NCBI RefSeq assembly: GCF_003058465.1
Contig: NZ_CP028901.1
Coordinates: forward strand, 3,410,001 to 3,474,000
Length of the DNA: 64,000 nucleotides
Origin: Orrella marina
GTDB lineage: Bacteria; Pseudomonadota; Gammaproteobacteria; Burkholderiales; Burkholderiaceae_B
Direction of reading: 5' to 3'
In this document: piece by piece, positions 44,591 to 54,722 of the stretch
How positions within the stretch are numbered: the stretch's first letter is position 1
Layout: the number at the start of each line of letters is the position of its first letter
Translations under genes and position numbers: made by a program
The notes under the pieces: generated by a model
The model's input: only the letters and a program-made list of their open reading frames with translations
Database searches by the model: none
What the model was told of the DNA's origin: nothing

Positions 44591-45985
44591 CTACGACTTG
44601 GTGTCTGAGAGATGCATGCGTGCCCGCAAGGAGTCGTAGATCGGTTCACCTCTCAGTAGACTCGCAACAACTGCAGAACTGACACTGGCCAGCAGCAGCG
44701 GGATCATGAGGGAAACAGTTCCACTCATCTCGCAGATCAGCAGTACCCCGGTGATCGGGGCCCGGACGACGCCTGTGAAGAAAGCAGCCATGGCAACCAG
44801 TGCGAAAGCCTCGGGACTGAGGATGATACCCATGTCGGTTGTCACCAGGTTCAGGCTTTGGGCAAACAGTGAACCCACGATTGCGCCGACCAGTAGCAGC
44901 GGGGCAAACACACCGCCGGGTGTGCCACTGGTGTAGGATAGAGGACCGAGAACCCAGCGTACCGCCAGCAACAACAGCAACGTGTAGGTGCCGTATTGAC
45001 CGGCCAGCAGGACATTGACCTGCATTTCGCCACTGCCCACAAGGACTGGGTGGTAATACCCCAGCAGACCGAACAGGGCTCCAATGCAGCCTGTCTTGAT
45101 CCACGGGCTGGTACTTGGGGCGATTCCGTTGTACGCATCAATTGCGAACATAATCGAACGGTTGTACAGCACACCCAGCACACCCATGACCATGCCGAGA
45201 AAGACGAAGAAGATTAGCTGTGTGCCGGGCACCTGGGCCACGTCACCTGCCGTAAATGACAACTGGTCCCCAAAAAATCCGCGATAGACCGCCATGCCCG
45301 TTGCCACAGCAGTCAGCGTGGCCAGCACCCGGCGCACCGTGATGCGTTTGGCCACTTCCTCAATGACAAATGCGGCCCCTGAAAGCGGGGCATTGAAGGC
45401 GACAGACAGGCCGCTACCCGCAATCGCCGTGTATAGCAGGGTTCGGTCTTCCTTCTGTAGTCCGAAGATTTTTCCACACTGCGTGCCGATGACCGCAGCC
45501 ATCTGGATGGTGGGACCTTCGCGTCCGAGTGCCAGACCCGGCACCATGGCTAGCAGGCCTCCGAAGAATTTGATTGGCAGCACGATCAAACCTGCAGGTT
45601 TCGCGTCGCCACGCATCACGGCCTCGACGTGCTGCACGCCGCTGCCCGCAGCGACCGGTGCAAACTTGACCAGATACCGGGCTAGTCCCACGCTGAGTCC
45701 GGCGATGAGCATCGCAATCAGCCATCCCGGGATCGCGGATGTTCCGTCTGTACGCAGATCCTGCAAGAACCCCAGGAATGCGCTTGAGCCATGATTCAGG
45801 CCCCAGTGAAACGCACCGCCAGCCAGACCGACCAGACATCCGGCGAAGGCCGACACCAGCAGGAGCTGGACCAGCCCCGGGTCAAATTCATCAAATGACT
45901 CATCTTCAACGATCGGGCGCTCAGATGGGTGGTCAGCTGTGTGCTCTGCTGACGGTTCTGCCGGTTGCTCTGTTCTGGTGGTCAT
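44591..45985 (-). CDS. CLC-type chloride channel / H+-Cl- antiporter
   Basis: A 464-residue membrane protein with a 40-residue acidic N-terminus. The three selectivity-filter segments are present: GSGVQHVEA (helix D), GREGPTIQMA with the gating glutamate (helix F), and GTPGGVFAPLLLVGA (helix N). The gating Glu points to an exchanger or fast-gated channel. Possible roles are acid resistance or anion balance. There are no CBS domains at the C-terminus. It lies 142 bp downstream of the TauE/SafE gene in the same direction. Confidence 0.93.
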   Translation of the reverse strand: MTTRTEQPAEPSAEHTADHPSERPIVEDESFDEFDPGLVQLLLVSAFAGCLVGLAGGAFHWGLNHGSSAFLGFLQDLRTDGTSAIPGWLIAMLIAGLSVGLARYLVKFAPVAAGSGVQHVEAVMRGDAKPAGLIVLPIKFFGGLLAMVPGLALGREGPTIQMAAVIGTQCGKIFGLQKEDRTLLYTAIAGSGLSVAFNAPLSGAAFVIEEVAKRITVRRVLATLTAVATGMAVYRGFFGDQLSFTAGDVAQVPGTQLIFFVFLGMVMGVLGVLYNRSIMFAIDAYNGIAPSTSPWIKTGCIGALFGLLGYYHPVLVGSGEMQVNVLLAGQYGTYTLLLLLAVRWVLGPLSYTSGTPGGVFAPLLLVGAIVGSLFAQSLNLVTTDMGIILSPEAFALVAMAAFFTGVVRAPITGVLLICEMSGTVSLMIPLLLASVSSAVVASLLRGEPIYDSLRARMHLSDTKS

Positions 45986-46127
45986 ATCTTGATCGTTCCG
46001 GTTCTCGTTTCCAGGCGCTGGTCAGCCATGAGGTGCAACAGGATGGGTCTTTGACGTCACTTTACAGGCTTGCATGGCAACCTCATTGCACCCCATAGGG
46101 GACCTACACCTCGCCTCATCTTAAAAC

Positions 46128-46964
46128 TCAGGTTATTTTGAACACTGTATCCCTGCCAATCAGAAGCAAGACGCTGGTGATAAAGCCGATGATCAGCAGA
46201 ATAATGTACAACTTGAAAAATGCGCCCTCGCTGGCGTGTTTGTAAAAACGCTGTCCGAGCCAGCTGCCAGCAAAGGTTAGTGGAAGCAGGATCAGTGCCG
46301 CAGTCGCGTTGCCAGGGTGCAGGATGCCAAGCAGAACCAGGGGCACCAGTTTCACGGTGTTCTGGACCATCAGAAAGGTTGTCTGGGCACCGACGAACTT
46401 CTCCTTTCCGATTCTGTAACACAGAAAATATACCGTCATCAGTGGTGATCCGGAATTGGCGACAGTCTGGCTCAACCCGAGGCCTGTCCCCATCAGGAAC
46501 AGGCCAACGGGTCCCGGTTTGTCCAGATGGCTACCTAGACTGGCAATCTGCTTTCGCAGGCTCACCAAGGCGACGTAGACCAGCGACAGTCCGGCAACCA
46601 GAATCTCGAGTCGGCGATCGATGATGGCCATCTCTCCCCCGGAGACCAGGAGCCAGAGGATGACTCCGCCGAGGGCGGTGCCTGCGAACGCGGCCGGAAT
46701 CAGCGGTTTGAGCATTGTCTGGTCAGCTTCTTTGCGGTGCTGCAGGTACCCGGTGATCGCAGCCGGGACCATGAGGGCAGCGACTACTGCGATACCAACC
46801 GATGGTCCGAGGGCCAGCACCATGAGTGGGGACACCACGAATCCGCCGGCCCCGATCCCGCTACGCGCGAACCCCATCAAAAAAGCGCTGAACGCGGCGA
46901 GCAGTGCGCATAGCAGCGGGTCTGGCTGTGCTCGAAACACGTCAAACAGAATGTCAATGTTCAT
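46128..46964 (-). CDS. TauE/SafE family membrane permease (DUF81)
   Basis: A 278-residue protein with about eight transmembrane helices. The family repeat appears as LLAAFSAFLMGFARSGIGAGGF in the first half (read as FARSGIGAGGFVVSPLM) and as VGLFLMGTGLGLSQTVANSGSP in the second. Family members export sulfite, sulfoacetate or other organosulfur anions; the true substrate is unknown here. The ATG at 46964 (MNIDILFDVF) is chosen; upstream in-frame codons lack conserved sequence. Confidence 0.88.
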   Translation of the reverse strand: MNIDILFDVFRAQPDPLLCALLAAFSAFLMGFARSGIGAGGFVVSPLMVLALGPSVGIAVVAALMVPAAITGYLQHRKEADQTMLKPLIPAAFAGTALGGVILWLLVSGGEMAIIDRRLEILVAGLSLVYVALVSLRKQIASLGSHLDKPGPVGLFLMGTGLGLSQTVANSGSPLMTVYFLCYRIGKEKFVGAQTTFLMVQNTVKLVPLVLLGILHPGNATAALILLPLTFAGSWLGQRFYKHASEGAFFKLYIILLIIGFITSVLLLIGRDTVFKIT

Positions 46965-47307
46965 CTTTGAGGGCACCTTGCCAGGCGAAACAGATTTCCA
47001 GGTACAAGACTGACGGATCAGATGCTGTATGGGCAAATTTAAACTGGTGACATCACAGACAGCGTATCGAACAGTCTCCCGGAGAATGTATCCGGTATCA
47101 CATCAGCCAGGTTGCTGACTGTCACTGTCAGCCCATACCGCTTAATCATAGCTAAATTGTTCTTTGATGAGCGTGACGGCGCAAATCAAGTCGTTCAGGA
47201 TGCGAAGATAGAACCGAATTGGGAACAGTCAAAAGAGCTGACAGAAAGTCGCTGTGATGAACACGATGGTGAGAGTTAGTGAGGAGGGGTAAAGAGGATG
47301 GACAGGC
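46965..47307. other. Divergent intergenic region without gene
   Basis: 343 bp between the TauE/SafE gene (minus) and the thiolase gene (plus). It holds the promoters of both by position. Part near 47140-47160 is AT-rich. A purine-rich GAGGAGGGG at 47281-47289 lies about 20 bp before the thiolase start. No further feature was recognised. Confidence 0.4.
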
Positions 47308-48480
47308 ATGATGAGCATCAATAGGCAGGCCTATGTCGTGGGGGCATTCGAGCATCCCACCCGTCACGCACCCGACAAGTCAGTCAGCCAGTTGCATGCC
47401 GAGTCGGCCCTGGGTGCATTGAAAGATGCCGGGCTGACGCTCAAGGACGTAGACGGGTACTTCTGTGCGGGTGACGCACCTGGAGGAGGTCCCATCTCTA
47501 TGGTCGAGTACCTCGGTCTGAATGTTAAATGGGTCGACGGCACCGAGCTCGGTGGCTGTTCGTACATGATTCTCTTGCGGCATGCGGCGATGGCAATCCG
47601 GGAGGGCAGGTGCTCGGTTGCTCTGATCACGCTGGCAGGCAATCCCAGGAGTTCGGGCATGGCAACTGGCACTGCGCCCAGAGCAACCGGACCTGAGCGT
47701 CCTGAAACAGTGTGGGATCTGCCTTATCGTCCAACGATTACCGGAATCTACGGCAATCTGGCGAGGCGTCACATGCACGAGTTCGGCACCACGTCCGAAC
47801 AGCTGGCGGCTGTCAAAGTCGCTGCAGCCCATCATGCGCAATACAACGAGCGCGCCTTGCTTCGAAAGCCAGTGACGATCGAGGATGTGGTGAGCTCACC
47901 CATGATCGCTGACCCATTGCACCGTCTGGATTGCTGCGTCATCACAGATGGGGGTGGAGCTCTGGTTATGACCAGTCGTGAGATCGCCCATCGGATCAAC
48001 CGGCCCAGAGTACGCATCATCGGCACTGGCGAAACGATTAATACCAGTCGGGGCGGATACTTCGACGCCACGGTGACCGGAGCGGCCGTCACGGGCAGGA
48101 TGGCCTTCGAGGAAGCACGTGTATCGGTCAAAGATATCAAGTACGCCTCCATTTACGACAATTTCACCATCATGGTGTTGTTGCAGCTCGAGGACCTGGG
48201 GTTCTGCCAGAAAGGTCAGGCAGGACCATTTGTGGCCGAAGGCAATCTGATCTCCGGTCAAGGGGGGCTGCCCTTCAACACGGACGGCGGCGGACTGTGC
48301 AACAACCACCCGTCCAATCGAGGCGGAATGACCAAGCTGATTGAGGCGGTGCGTCAGTTGCGCGGCGAAGCCCACCCAATGGTCCAGGTCAAAGATTGCG
48401 ACATCGCGCTCGCGACAGGTCCAGGTCTGGTCGTGGGGGTTGGTCACGCCCATTCCACCATTATTCTTGAGCGGGAGTAA
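47308..48480 (+). CDS. Thiolase-family protein (SCP2-thiolase-like, acetyl-CoA acetyltransferase family)
   Basis: A 390-residue thiolase-fold protein. The nucleophile region is TELGGCSYMILLRHAAMAI (Cys at about residue 90) and the conserved NTDGGGLCNNHPSNRGGMTK carries the active-site His. The usual second cysteine near the C-terminus (CxG) is replaced by GVGHAHSTII, as in the lipid-transfer/SCPx-like subgroup. Such proteins act on CoA thioesters together with a DUF35 partner, which is encoded 3 bp downstream. The reaction could be thiolysis or a condensation or retro-aldol step; the substrate is unknown. Confidence 0.88.
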   Translation: MMSINRQAYVVGAFEHPTRHAPDKSVSQLHAESALGALKDAGLTLKDVDGYFCAGDAPGGGPISMVEYLGLNVKWVDGTELGGCSYMILLRHAAMAIREGRCSVALITLAGNPRSSGMATGTAPRATGPERPETVWDLPYRPTITGIYGNLARRHMHEFGTTSEQLAAVKVAAAHHAQYNERALLRKPVTIEDVVSSPMIADPLHRLDCCVITDGGGALVMTSREIAHRINRPRVRIIGTGETINTSRGGYFDATVTGAAVTGRMAFEEARVSVKDIKYASIYDNFTIMVLLQLEDLGFCQKGQAGPFVAEGNLISGQGGLPFNTDGGGLCNNHPSNRGGMTKLIEAVRQLRGEAHPMVQVKDCDIALATGPGLVVGVGHAHSTIILERE

Positions 48481-48483
48481 TCC

Positions 48484-48900
48484 ATGTCTGATACCCGGCT
48501 GCAGGATCATCTGACGGATCCCTTTGCAAAAGCCTATCCTGAAACCCGTGAGTTCTGGGAGGCAGCCGAGCGCGACGAGCTGCTCCTCAAGTCATGTGAG
48601 GACTGTCATCAACCGCATTGGTATCCGCGCGTGGTCTGTCCGCACTGCGGCAGTCCTGCCACGATCTGGGTCAAGGCGAGTGGTCGAGGGACCGTGTATT
48701 CCTACAGTCGCGTTGAGCGCGCCGATCCCCCTTACACGCTGGCGTATGTACGACTTGAGGAAGGGCCGACGTTGATTACGAACATTATTGATAGCGACTG
48801 GCCATCGGTACGGATCGACGCGTCAGTGCAGGCTGTTTTCAGGAGAACGCAGGAAGGTCGCAAGATGCCTTTCTTCAAGGTGGTGGATCGCGCTGACTGA
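48484..48900 (+). CDS. Zn-ribbon OB-fold acyl-CoA-associated protein (DUF35)
   Basis: A 138-residue protein. The rubredoxin-like zinc ribbon has CEDCHQPHWYPRVVCPHCGSP (two CxxC pairs) and is followed by an OB fold with GRGTVYSYSRVERADPPYTL. DUF35 proteins bind thiolase-like partners and help channel acyl-CoA. The start is 3 bp after the thiolase stop, so the two form one transcription unit and probably one complex. Confidence 0.92.
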   Translation: MSDTRLQDHLTDPFAKAYPETREFWEAAERDELLLKSCEDCHQPHWYPRVVCPHCGSPATIWVKASGRGTVYSYSRVERADPPYTLAYVRLEEGPTLITNIIDSDWPSVRIDASVQAVFRRTQEGRKMPFFKVVDRAD

Positions 48901-49101
48901 ATGCTTCCTGCGTAGTGGGCCGATCCGTTCTGCACGCATGCATTGACACGGTGAACCCGGATCTGTGTTGACACAAGTCTTGCGCAGACAAGAGAATGAG
49001 CCATAGCGTCTCGCTGCCAGGGGCAGGATAAGGCCATGGGTTTATGGTAGTGAAGTGGCGAGTCTTTCCAGGGATGTTTTTCAACTACAACAGGGTTCCA
49101 G

Positions 49102-49998
49102 ATGAGTGAATTTCAGACGATCGGATTTATCGGAGTGGGTGTCATGGGCGAGCCGATGTGCCGTCACATTGCAACCAAGTATGGCGCCCGTGTTCTGGCG
49201 ACAGATCCTGATGCTGCCCCGCTGGAGCGCCTTCGGGCGCACGGTGTGACGCCTGCATCGGTTCAGGAAATTGTCAGTCAGTCTGAGGTGATCCTGATGT
49301 CACTTCCCTCGGAGAAGGTTGTCCGGGCTGTTGTCGAAGGTGGTGGCGCCACTGACGCGACATCGGGATTGCTGAATCTGTGCCGGTCGGGTCAGGTCGT
49401 GATCGACCTCAGTACCTCTCCCTTGACACTCACCAAGGAGATTGCCGCCAATTTCTCTGAACGTGGAATCGAGTTTGTGGATGCACCGGTCATGCGAACC
49501 CGCGCGGCAGCTGAAGCAGGGTCACTCGCGGTTCCGGTGGGCGCGAGCGAGGAGTTGTTTGAGCGAATCCGGCCCATCATCGCTACATTCGCAACGGATA
49601 TCACCCTCAGTGGTCCCGTTGGTGCCGGGCAGATGGTCAAAATACTCAACAACATGGTTCTGTATGAGACGGTTCTGGCACTGGCCGAAGCCCGGGCGAT
49701 CTGTGTCAAGGCGGGTTACGACCCCGAGACCCTGTTTCACGCCATGTCCACCGGTTCGGCTGACAGTTTCGCATTGCGCAACCACGGAATGAAGGCCATC
49801 TTGCCCCAGGATTTTCCGGAGCGGGCGTTTCCTGTGACCTACGCCAGAAAAGATGTTCAGTTTGCGGTTGATATGGCTGAATCACTGGGTATAGACGCTT
49901 CGGGCGCACGGAATCTGGTGGCCTGTTTCGACAAGGCCATCGAGAAGGGCCATGGCGAGAAGTATGCCCCGGCAATCAGTCTGGTCATCAACGCCTGA
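49102..49998 (+). CDS. NAD(P)-dependent beta-hydroxyacid dehydrogenase (3-hydroxyisobutyrate dehydrogenase family)
   Basis: A 298-residue protein. The N-terminal Rossmann fold has GFIGVGVMGEPMCRHI, the substrate loop DAPVMRTRAAAEAGSL replaces the more usual DAPVSGG, and the catalytic lysine lies in GAGQMVKILNNMVLYE. The family oxidises 3-hydroxyisobutyrate, tartronate semialdehyde or related beta-hydroxyacids. The changed substrate loop means the substrate should not be guessed. It is 200 bp from the DUF35 gene, possibly with its own promoter. Confidence 0.88.
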   Translation: MSEFQTIGFIGVGVMGEPMCRHIATKYGARVLATDPDAAPLERLRAHGVTPASVQEIVSQSEVILMSLPSEKVVRAVVEGGGATDATSGLLNLCRSGQVVIDLSTSPLTLTKEIAANFSERGIEFVDAPVMRTRAAAEAGSLAVPVGASEELFERIRPIIATFATDITLSGPVGAGQMVKILNNMVLYETVLALAEARAICVKAGYDPETLFHAMSTGSADSFALRNHGMKAILPQDFPERAFPVTYARKDVQFAVDMAESLGIDASGARNLVACFDKAIEKGHGEKYAPAISLVINA

Positions 49999-50208
49999 GC
50001 ATCTGTGGTCTGACGTTGCCCGGACGCTTTGTGTGAGAAATCGCGCTGGTGTGCTCTGGTCACTGTCTCCTGGTTTGATTCGCCAGGCTCTTGGGCGATA
50101 CTGTCGCATACTGTCGGCAAACTAAGGTCTGGTTATGCTGACGCCAATGATGGCCGCCCCGGCGAAGCTTGGGCGGCAGTCCGGGGGCAACACGATGGTG
50201 AGCGGGTG

Positions 50209-51705
50209 ATGGCAGGCATTTTGTTGAACAGTGGCAGTTTGCAGCAATACACCGCAATCGGTGACGAAGGTCAGCCGGTCTATTCGGTTGCCGCCCAGCT
50301 CAGGGAAGCGGTTCGCCTGAAGGTGGGCGCAGCGGCGGCCAACTGTCTGGCTGTTCCCCGCGTGAACGAATCACGCTCCGTGATCGACTGGTACAGCCCG
50401 GTTGACGGGATGGTTGTACCTTGGTCAGCAGCGACGGATGAGGAACGAACCGGTGCGTTGCGTGATCTGGACCTGTTCGAACAGGAAATGGAGCAGGCGA
50501 TCGGAAAGCTTGGTGGTGTGTCCGATCGAGAGAAGCAGACCGTGCAGAATCTGCTTGGCAAAGTGTTCCATTTTCCTGGGCGCGACTGTGTGTTCCTGGT
50601 CGACGGCAAGCCGGTCCTGACCTTCTGGGGGTTTCAGCAAGGCAATGTGCATCCGGTTTCCGACCCATTCCATACCCTCAGGCCTGTCACACCGGCCGTG
50701 CCGCCACCGATCCCGCCGCAAGCGCCTGGTCCACAGGAGCCCGCCAGACGCCGTCCCTGGTGGCTCTGGTTGCTCCTGCTGCTTTTACTGGCGCTGTTGT
50801 TATTCTGGTTACTGCGAAGCTGTATGCAGAACGAGCCGGTTTCAGGTGCTGATCCATCTGTGCCGGTGAGCCAGCTCGAGCAGACCGATCCCCTGAAGCC
50901 TCCAGATCCCGCTTTGGAGGAACCGACAGGTGTGGTTCAGCAGGTCCAGCGCTGGTGGCAGCGCGCGATCGGTCGGGAACCTGTGACGGTGGACCCAGCT
51001 GCAACCGGATTGACCGAAGCCGGGGTGATTGATCCTGCGACCGTTGATCCCTCAGCAGTCGATCCGGGGGGCACCGACCCCGATATAGTCGACCCGGTGA
51101 CAGCGGCGTCGGGCAGTGCACAGGACGAGACTTCGGGTGATGGCCTTGGGCCAGAACTGACTGAGGATCCATCGCCCCTTGCCGAGGCAGGCACTGAGGA
51201 TGCCGCCCAGGAGAACGAGTTCCAGGAGTTACCTGGTCAGGAGCCTGCAATCAGTGCTGATGATCAGCCAGTCTCCCGGGACGCCCCGTCGCCTTCGTCT
51301 CAGATCGATCCCGGCAGCGGGCTGGGTAATCCGCTGGCTATCCCGCCCGATGCCTTGAAGTCAGGCTCAGTCCGGTTCTTGAATGGCAACTGGCGTGCTG
51401 CGGGAGGTATTCAGGATTCGCAGACTGGCAAACCCGTCAGGTTGCAATACCAGTTTGAGGACGGGCGCGCAAAAGTGACAGTTGATCGTGGTAATGGCGT
51501 TCAGTGTGAAGGGTTCGGCGAATCGTCCATTGTGGACGGGCGATTGCAGATATCAGAGCAGGGTACTGTGGCCAGGTGTTCCGATGGCTCGTCCTTCGCC
51601 ATCCCCGCGATTTCATGCACGCCTGATCAGTCTGGGCGATCGCAGTGCACGGGTCAGACACCAGATGGACGAGCCTTGCCGATAACGATCAGGCAGATGC
51701 CCTGA
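50209..51705 (+). CDS. srfA: SrfA family protein, single-pass membrane protein
   Basis: A 498-residue protein. Residues 1-150 are a soluble domain starting MAGILLNSGSLQQYTAIGDE and containing NESRSVIDWYSPVDGMVVPW, matching the SrfA family. A proline-rich hinge is followed by one transmembrane helix at about 181-203 (WWLWLLLLLLLALLLFW flanked by RRR), so the N-terminus is probably cytosolic. A long acidic linker with repeated VDP units follows, and a C-terminal beta-rich domain from about 385 (SVRFLNGNWRAAGGIQDS) with four cysteines faces the periplasm. The start at 50209 follows GGTGAG; the frame from 50029 adds unrelated sequence. First gene of the cluster, 6 bp ahead of srfB. Members of srfABC have been described as virulence-associated in Salmonella; the mechanism is unclear. 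Confidence 0.87.
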   Translation: MAGILLNSGSLQQYTAIGDEGQPVYSVAAQLREAVRLKVGAAAANCLAVPRVNESRSVIDWYSPVDGMVVPWSAATDEERTGALRDLDLFEQEMEQAIGKLGGVSDREKQTVQNLLGKVFHFPGRDCVFLVDGKPVLTFWGFQQGNVHPVSDPFHTLRPVTPAVPPPIPPQAPGPQEPARRRPWWLWLLLLLLLALLLFWLLRSCMQNEPVSGADPSVPVSQLEQTDPLKPPDPALEEPTGVVQQVQRWWQRAIGREPVTVDPAATGLTEAGVIDPATVDPSAVDPGGTDPDIVDPVTAASGSAQDETSGDGLGPELTEDPSPLAEAGTEDAAQENEFQELPGQEPAISADDQPVSRDAPSPSSQIDPGSGLGNPLAIPPDALKSGSVRFLNGNWRAAGGIQDSQTGKPVRLQYQFEDGRAKVTVDRGNGVQCEGFGESSIVDGRLQISEQGTVARCSDGSSFAIPAISCTPDQSGRSQCTGQTPDGRALPITIRQMP

Positions 51706-51711
51706 TACAGG

Positions 51712-54699
51712 ATGACAGTGATGTTGGCAGAGATTACGAGTTTTGAGGAACAGACGGCGCTGATCATGGACAGCGGTGTGCAGTTTCTGGACTTTGCAGC
51801 CACCTTTTCGCTCAAGGGCAGGACGGGTGCGTTTGTCCTGCTCACGCAGGCCGGTCCGGCAGGCAAGCTGCTCGAGAACGAGCGCGATGGACGCTACTAC
51901 CTGGCGCCGGACACCAGCAAGTCTTTCAAACCACAGTTTGAACTGGACCTGGACGAGTCCCTGAAACTCTTTGACGGACGCTGGTTGCCTGCACCTTTCT
52001 TTCGATGTGCGCCGGGAAGGCAGTTCGAGCAGGGGCCGCTGAACTGGGCTCGTATGCGGGTAGTGCGCGTACCTGGAGATGATCTGGGCCATACTCACCG
52101 GATCACGCTGGCATTTGATACGAAGGTGCTGGCAGGGCGTCAGGATACGACGTATCTGTCTCCCACCATGGATGACGTGCTGGCCGGCTCGTCTTTTGCG
52201 CTGGCGCACCAGACGCACGAGATCGGCTGGTTTCTGGATCAGAAATGGGTGGCTGACTGGCTGGCTGAACTTTATCAGGAACTCGCTGGTGTGCAGATTC
52301 GCCGGGATGCCGAAGAAGTGCAGCTCGACCTTCAAGGGCTGCATCACCAGGCGCATTATCTCAATTTGCTGGATCTGGTCGGAGCCTCGCTCGACATTCC
52401 GGAGATCAAGCTGATTTCCAATACGCCCAGCGATCTGTATCGACCGATCATGGTCGACATGGTGCTCGATGTTGGCAATTCGCGAAGTTGTGGCATCCTG
52501 ATCGAGGATCACCCTCAGGAGAGCGATGGCTTGAGGCGGCGATACGAACTGGCCTTGCGAGACCTGAGTCAGCCCGAGCGAGTCTACCGGGATCCGTTCG
52601 AGAGCCGGATCGAGTTCGCTCAGGCGTCGTTCGGGAAAGAAAATTTTTCTGCTCAAAGCGGTCGTACGGACGCCTTTCTCTGGCCCACGATCGTGCGGGT
52701 CGGCCAGGAAGCCGCGCGGCTCGGTGCGTTAAGGCGTGGCACAGAAGGCGCAACAGGTCTCTCGAGTCCCAAACGCTATCTATGGGATACGGACAGTTTT
52801 GAGCCGGGATGGCGCTTCAATACTGCCAGTCTTAAGCTTGACTCCGAGCCGTACGCAACGGCCGCGCCGCTTTCCAGCCTGATCAATGAGCTCGGTGAGG
52901 CGCTTTATACGCTTGACCCCGATGAGCGCATGCCGGTGTTCCATCCGCACTACTCGCGCAGCTCGCTGATGATGCTGATGCTCAGCGAAGTGGTGGTGCA
53001 GGCGCTTACCCAGATGAACAGTCCGGCCCAGCGATTGCGTCAGAGCCACTCCAGGATGCCGCGTCATTTGCGGACCATCATCCTCACGGTGCCGCCGTCC
53101 ATGCCGCAGCCAGAGCGCGAAATCTTTCGCAGACGCATGCACCAGGCTATCGGTGTTGTCTGGAAGAGCATGGGCTGGCATGCTATCGATGCCGATCCGG
53201 ATGATGAGAGTGCCCAGCCCTACCCACCGTTTCCGGAGGTCCACCTGCAGTGGGACGAAGCCACCGGGAGCCAGGCGGTATACCTCTTTAGTGAAATTCA
53301 GAACAAGTTTGGCGGCCGCGCCCAGGAGTTTTTCCTGACGCTGGCCAGATCCGACCAGCCTGCACGTCACGAGGCACGTCAGCCCTGTGTTTCGGTGGCA
53401 ACGATCGATATCGGGGGCGGCACGACGGATCTGGTCATTAATGACTACTTTCTGGATCGTGGTGAGCGTGCCGATCAGGCCAGCGGTGACCTGCAATCCA
53501 TGGGTAGTGGCGCCTATATCGTGCCGCAACAGCGCTTTCGTGACGGCTTCCGGGTGGCGGGCGATGACATCGTGCTCGATGTGCTGCGTTTCATGGTGGT
53601 GCCACAGATCACCCATGCGATCGCTCAGGCGGGGGTGCCTGATGCCGAAGCGATGGTCTCGCAGTTGATGGGGTCAGAACCCTTGAACGTGCACGAGTCC
53701 TTGTTGCGTCAGCAATTGACCCTTCAGGTGCTCTATCCGCTCGGGCTACGGATTATCAAGGAGTATGAACGCCACGACCCGCTCGAACCTGGTCATCTGG
53801 GCCCTCTGAGCATACGTGATCTACTGGCCGGACACGAGTCTGCCTCACCTGATGTACTGGAGTACGTTGAGCGGGCAGTGAGCCGCAGCGCGTCTCCTGA
53901 AGCGGCATTCAGTTTGATGGATGTGATGATCGACGTGCGGCTCGACCAGCTTCATCAACGGTTCCTGCGTGGCGAGTTCAACATCTGCAAGACGCTTCAG
54001 GCGCTCTCCGAGGTGGTCTGGGCGTATCGGCCCGACGTGCTGTTGCTGTCTGGCCGACCTTCGCGGCTACCGGGGGTGATCGCTTACATCCGGTCTTTGC
54101 AGGCCTTGCCCGTTAGCCGGATCGTCCCGATGCATCACTACCGGGCAGGTGCCTGGTATCCGTTTCATCGCAATGGCCGGATTGACGATCCCAAGAGCAC
54201 TGCCGCTGTGGGCGCCATGATTTGTCTGCTGAGCAAGGACTTGCGTCTGCCGAACTTCTTTTTCCGGTCGGCTGCGTTTGTTCCTTACTCGACGGTACGT
54301 TACCTGGGACTGATCGATAACAACAATGCGATCAAGACGACTGACGTTTTCTACAGTGACATCCGTCTGGACGACCCTGACTACCAGTTTCCAGACCAGA
54401 GTTTTGAGGTCAGAGGCTCGATGCGTATCGGATTTCGCCAGTTGCCAGTCGAGCGCTGGCCGGCGTCACCGCTATACAAGCTGGTGATCGAGGACCGGCA
54501 GGTCCGTGAAAAGTTGTCTTCCCAGGGGTTGGTGCTGAAAGTCAGTCTGCGACGCTCGGACCGGTTCATGCGCGAGAGTTTCGAGATTGCGTCCGTAGAG
54601 GGCGCATCCAGAAACAAGCTGAGCCTCAAGCTCAACACCATGGCCGATGCCGGGTTCGGTGAAACCCATTACTGGCTTGATAGCGGTAGCGTGAGGTGA
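51712..54699 (+). CDS. srfB: SrfB family protein, actin/Hsp70-fold ATPase-like
   Basis: A 995-residue soluble protein. The nucleotide-binding fold of the actin/Hsp70 superfamily can be seen: phosphate-1 loop VDMVLDVGNSRSCGILIED near residue 251, phosphate-2 loop TIDIGGGTTDLVINDY near residue 565, and an adenosine-like motif LLLSGRPSRLPGVIAYI near residue 776. About 240 residues precede the fold and 150 follow it. ATP-dependent conformational work or assembly is inferred. It lies 6 bp after srfA and is directly followed by srfC. No membrane segment is present. Confidence 0.9.
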   Translation: MTVMLAEITSFEEQTALIMDSGVQFLDFAATFSLKGRTGAFVLLTQAGPAGKLLENERDGRYYLAPDTSKSFKPQFELDLDESLKLFDGRWLPAPFFRCAPGRQFEQGPLNWARMRVVRVPGDDLGHTHRITLAFDTKVLAGRQDTTYLSPTMDDVLAGSSFALAHQTHEIGWFLDQKWVADWLAELYQELAGVQIRRDAEEVQLDLQGLHHQAHYLNLLDLVGASLDIPEIKLISNTPSDLYRPIMVDMVLDVGNSRSCGILIEDHPQESDGLRRRYELALRDLSQPERVYRDPFESRIEFAQASFGKENFSAQSGRTDAFLWPTIVRVGQEAARLGALRRGTEGATGLSSPKRYLWDTDSFEPGWRFNTASLKLDSEPYATAAPLSSLINELGEALYTLDPDERMPVFHPHYSRSSLMMLMLSEVVVQALTQMNSPAQRLRQSHSRMPRHLRTIILTVPPSMPQPEREIFRRRMHQAIGVVWKSMGWHAIDADPDDESAQPYPPFPEVHLQWDEATGSQAVYLFSEIQNKFGGRAQEFFLTLARSDQPARHEARQPCVSVATIDIGGGTTDLVINDYFLDRGERADQASGDLQSMGSGAYIVPQQRFRDGFRVAGDDIVLDVLRFMVVPQITHAIAQAGVPDAEAMVSQLMGSEPLNVHESLLRQQLTLQVLYPLGLRIIKEYERHDPLEPGHLGPLSIRDLLAGHESASPDVLEYVERAVSRSASPEAAFSLMDVMIDVRLDQLHQRFLRGEFNICKTLQALSEVVWAYRPDVLLLSGRPSRLPGVIAYIRSLQALPVSRIVPMHHYRAGAWYPFHRNGRIDDPKSTAAVGAMICLLSKDLRLPNFFFRSAAFVPYSTVRYLGLIDNNNAIKTTDVFYSDIRLDDPDYQFPDQSFEVRGSMRIGFRQLPVERWPASPLYKLVIEDRQVREKLSSQGLVLKVSLRRSDRFMRESFEIASVEGASRNKLSLKLNTMADAGFGETHYWLDSGSVR

Positions 54700-54722
54700 A
54701 TGAAGTGAAAGGGGTGACAGGT

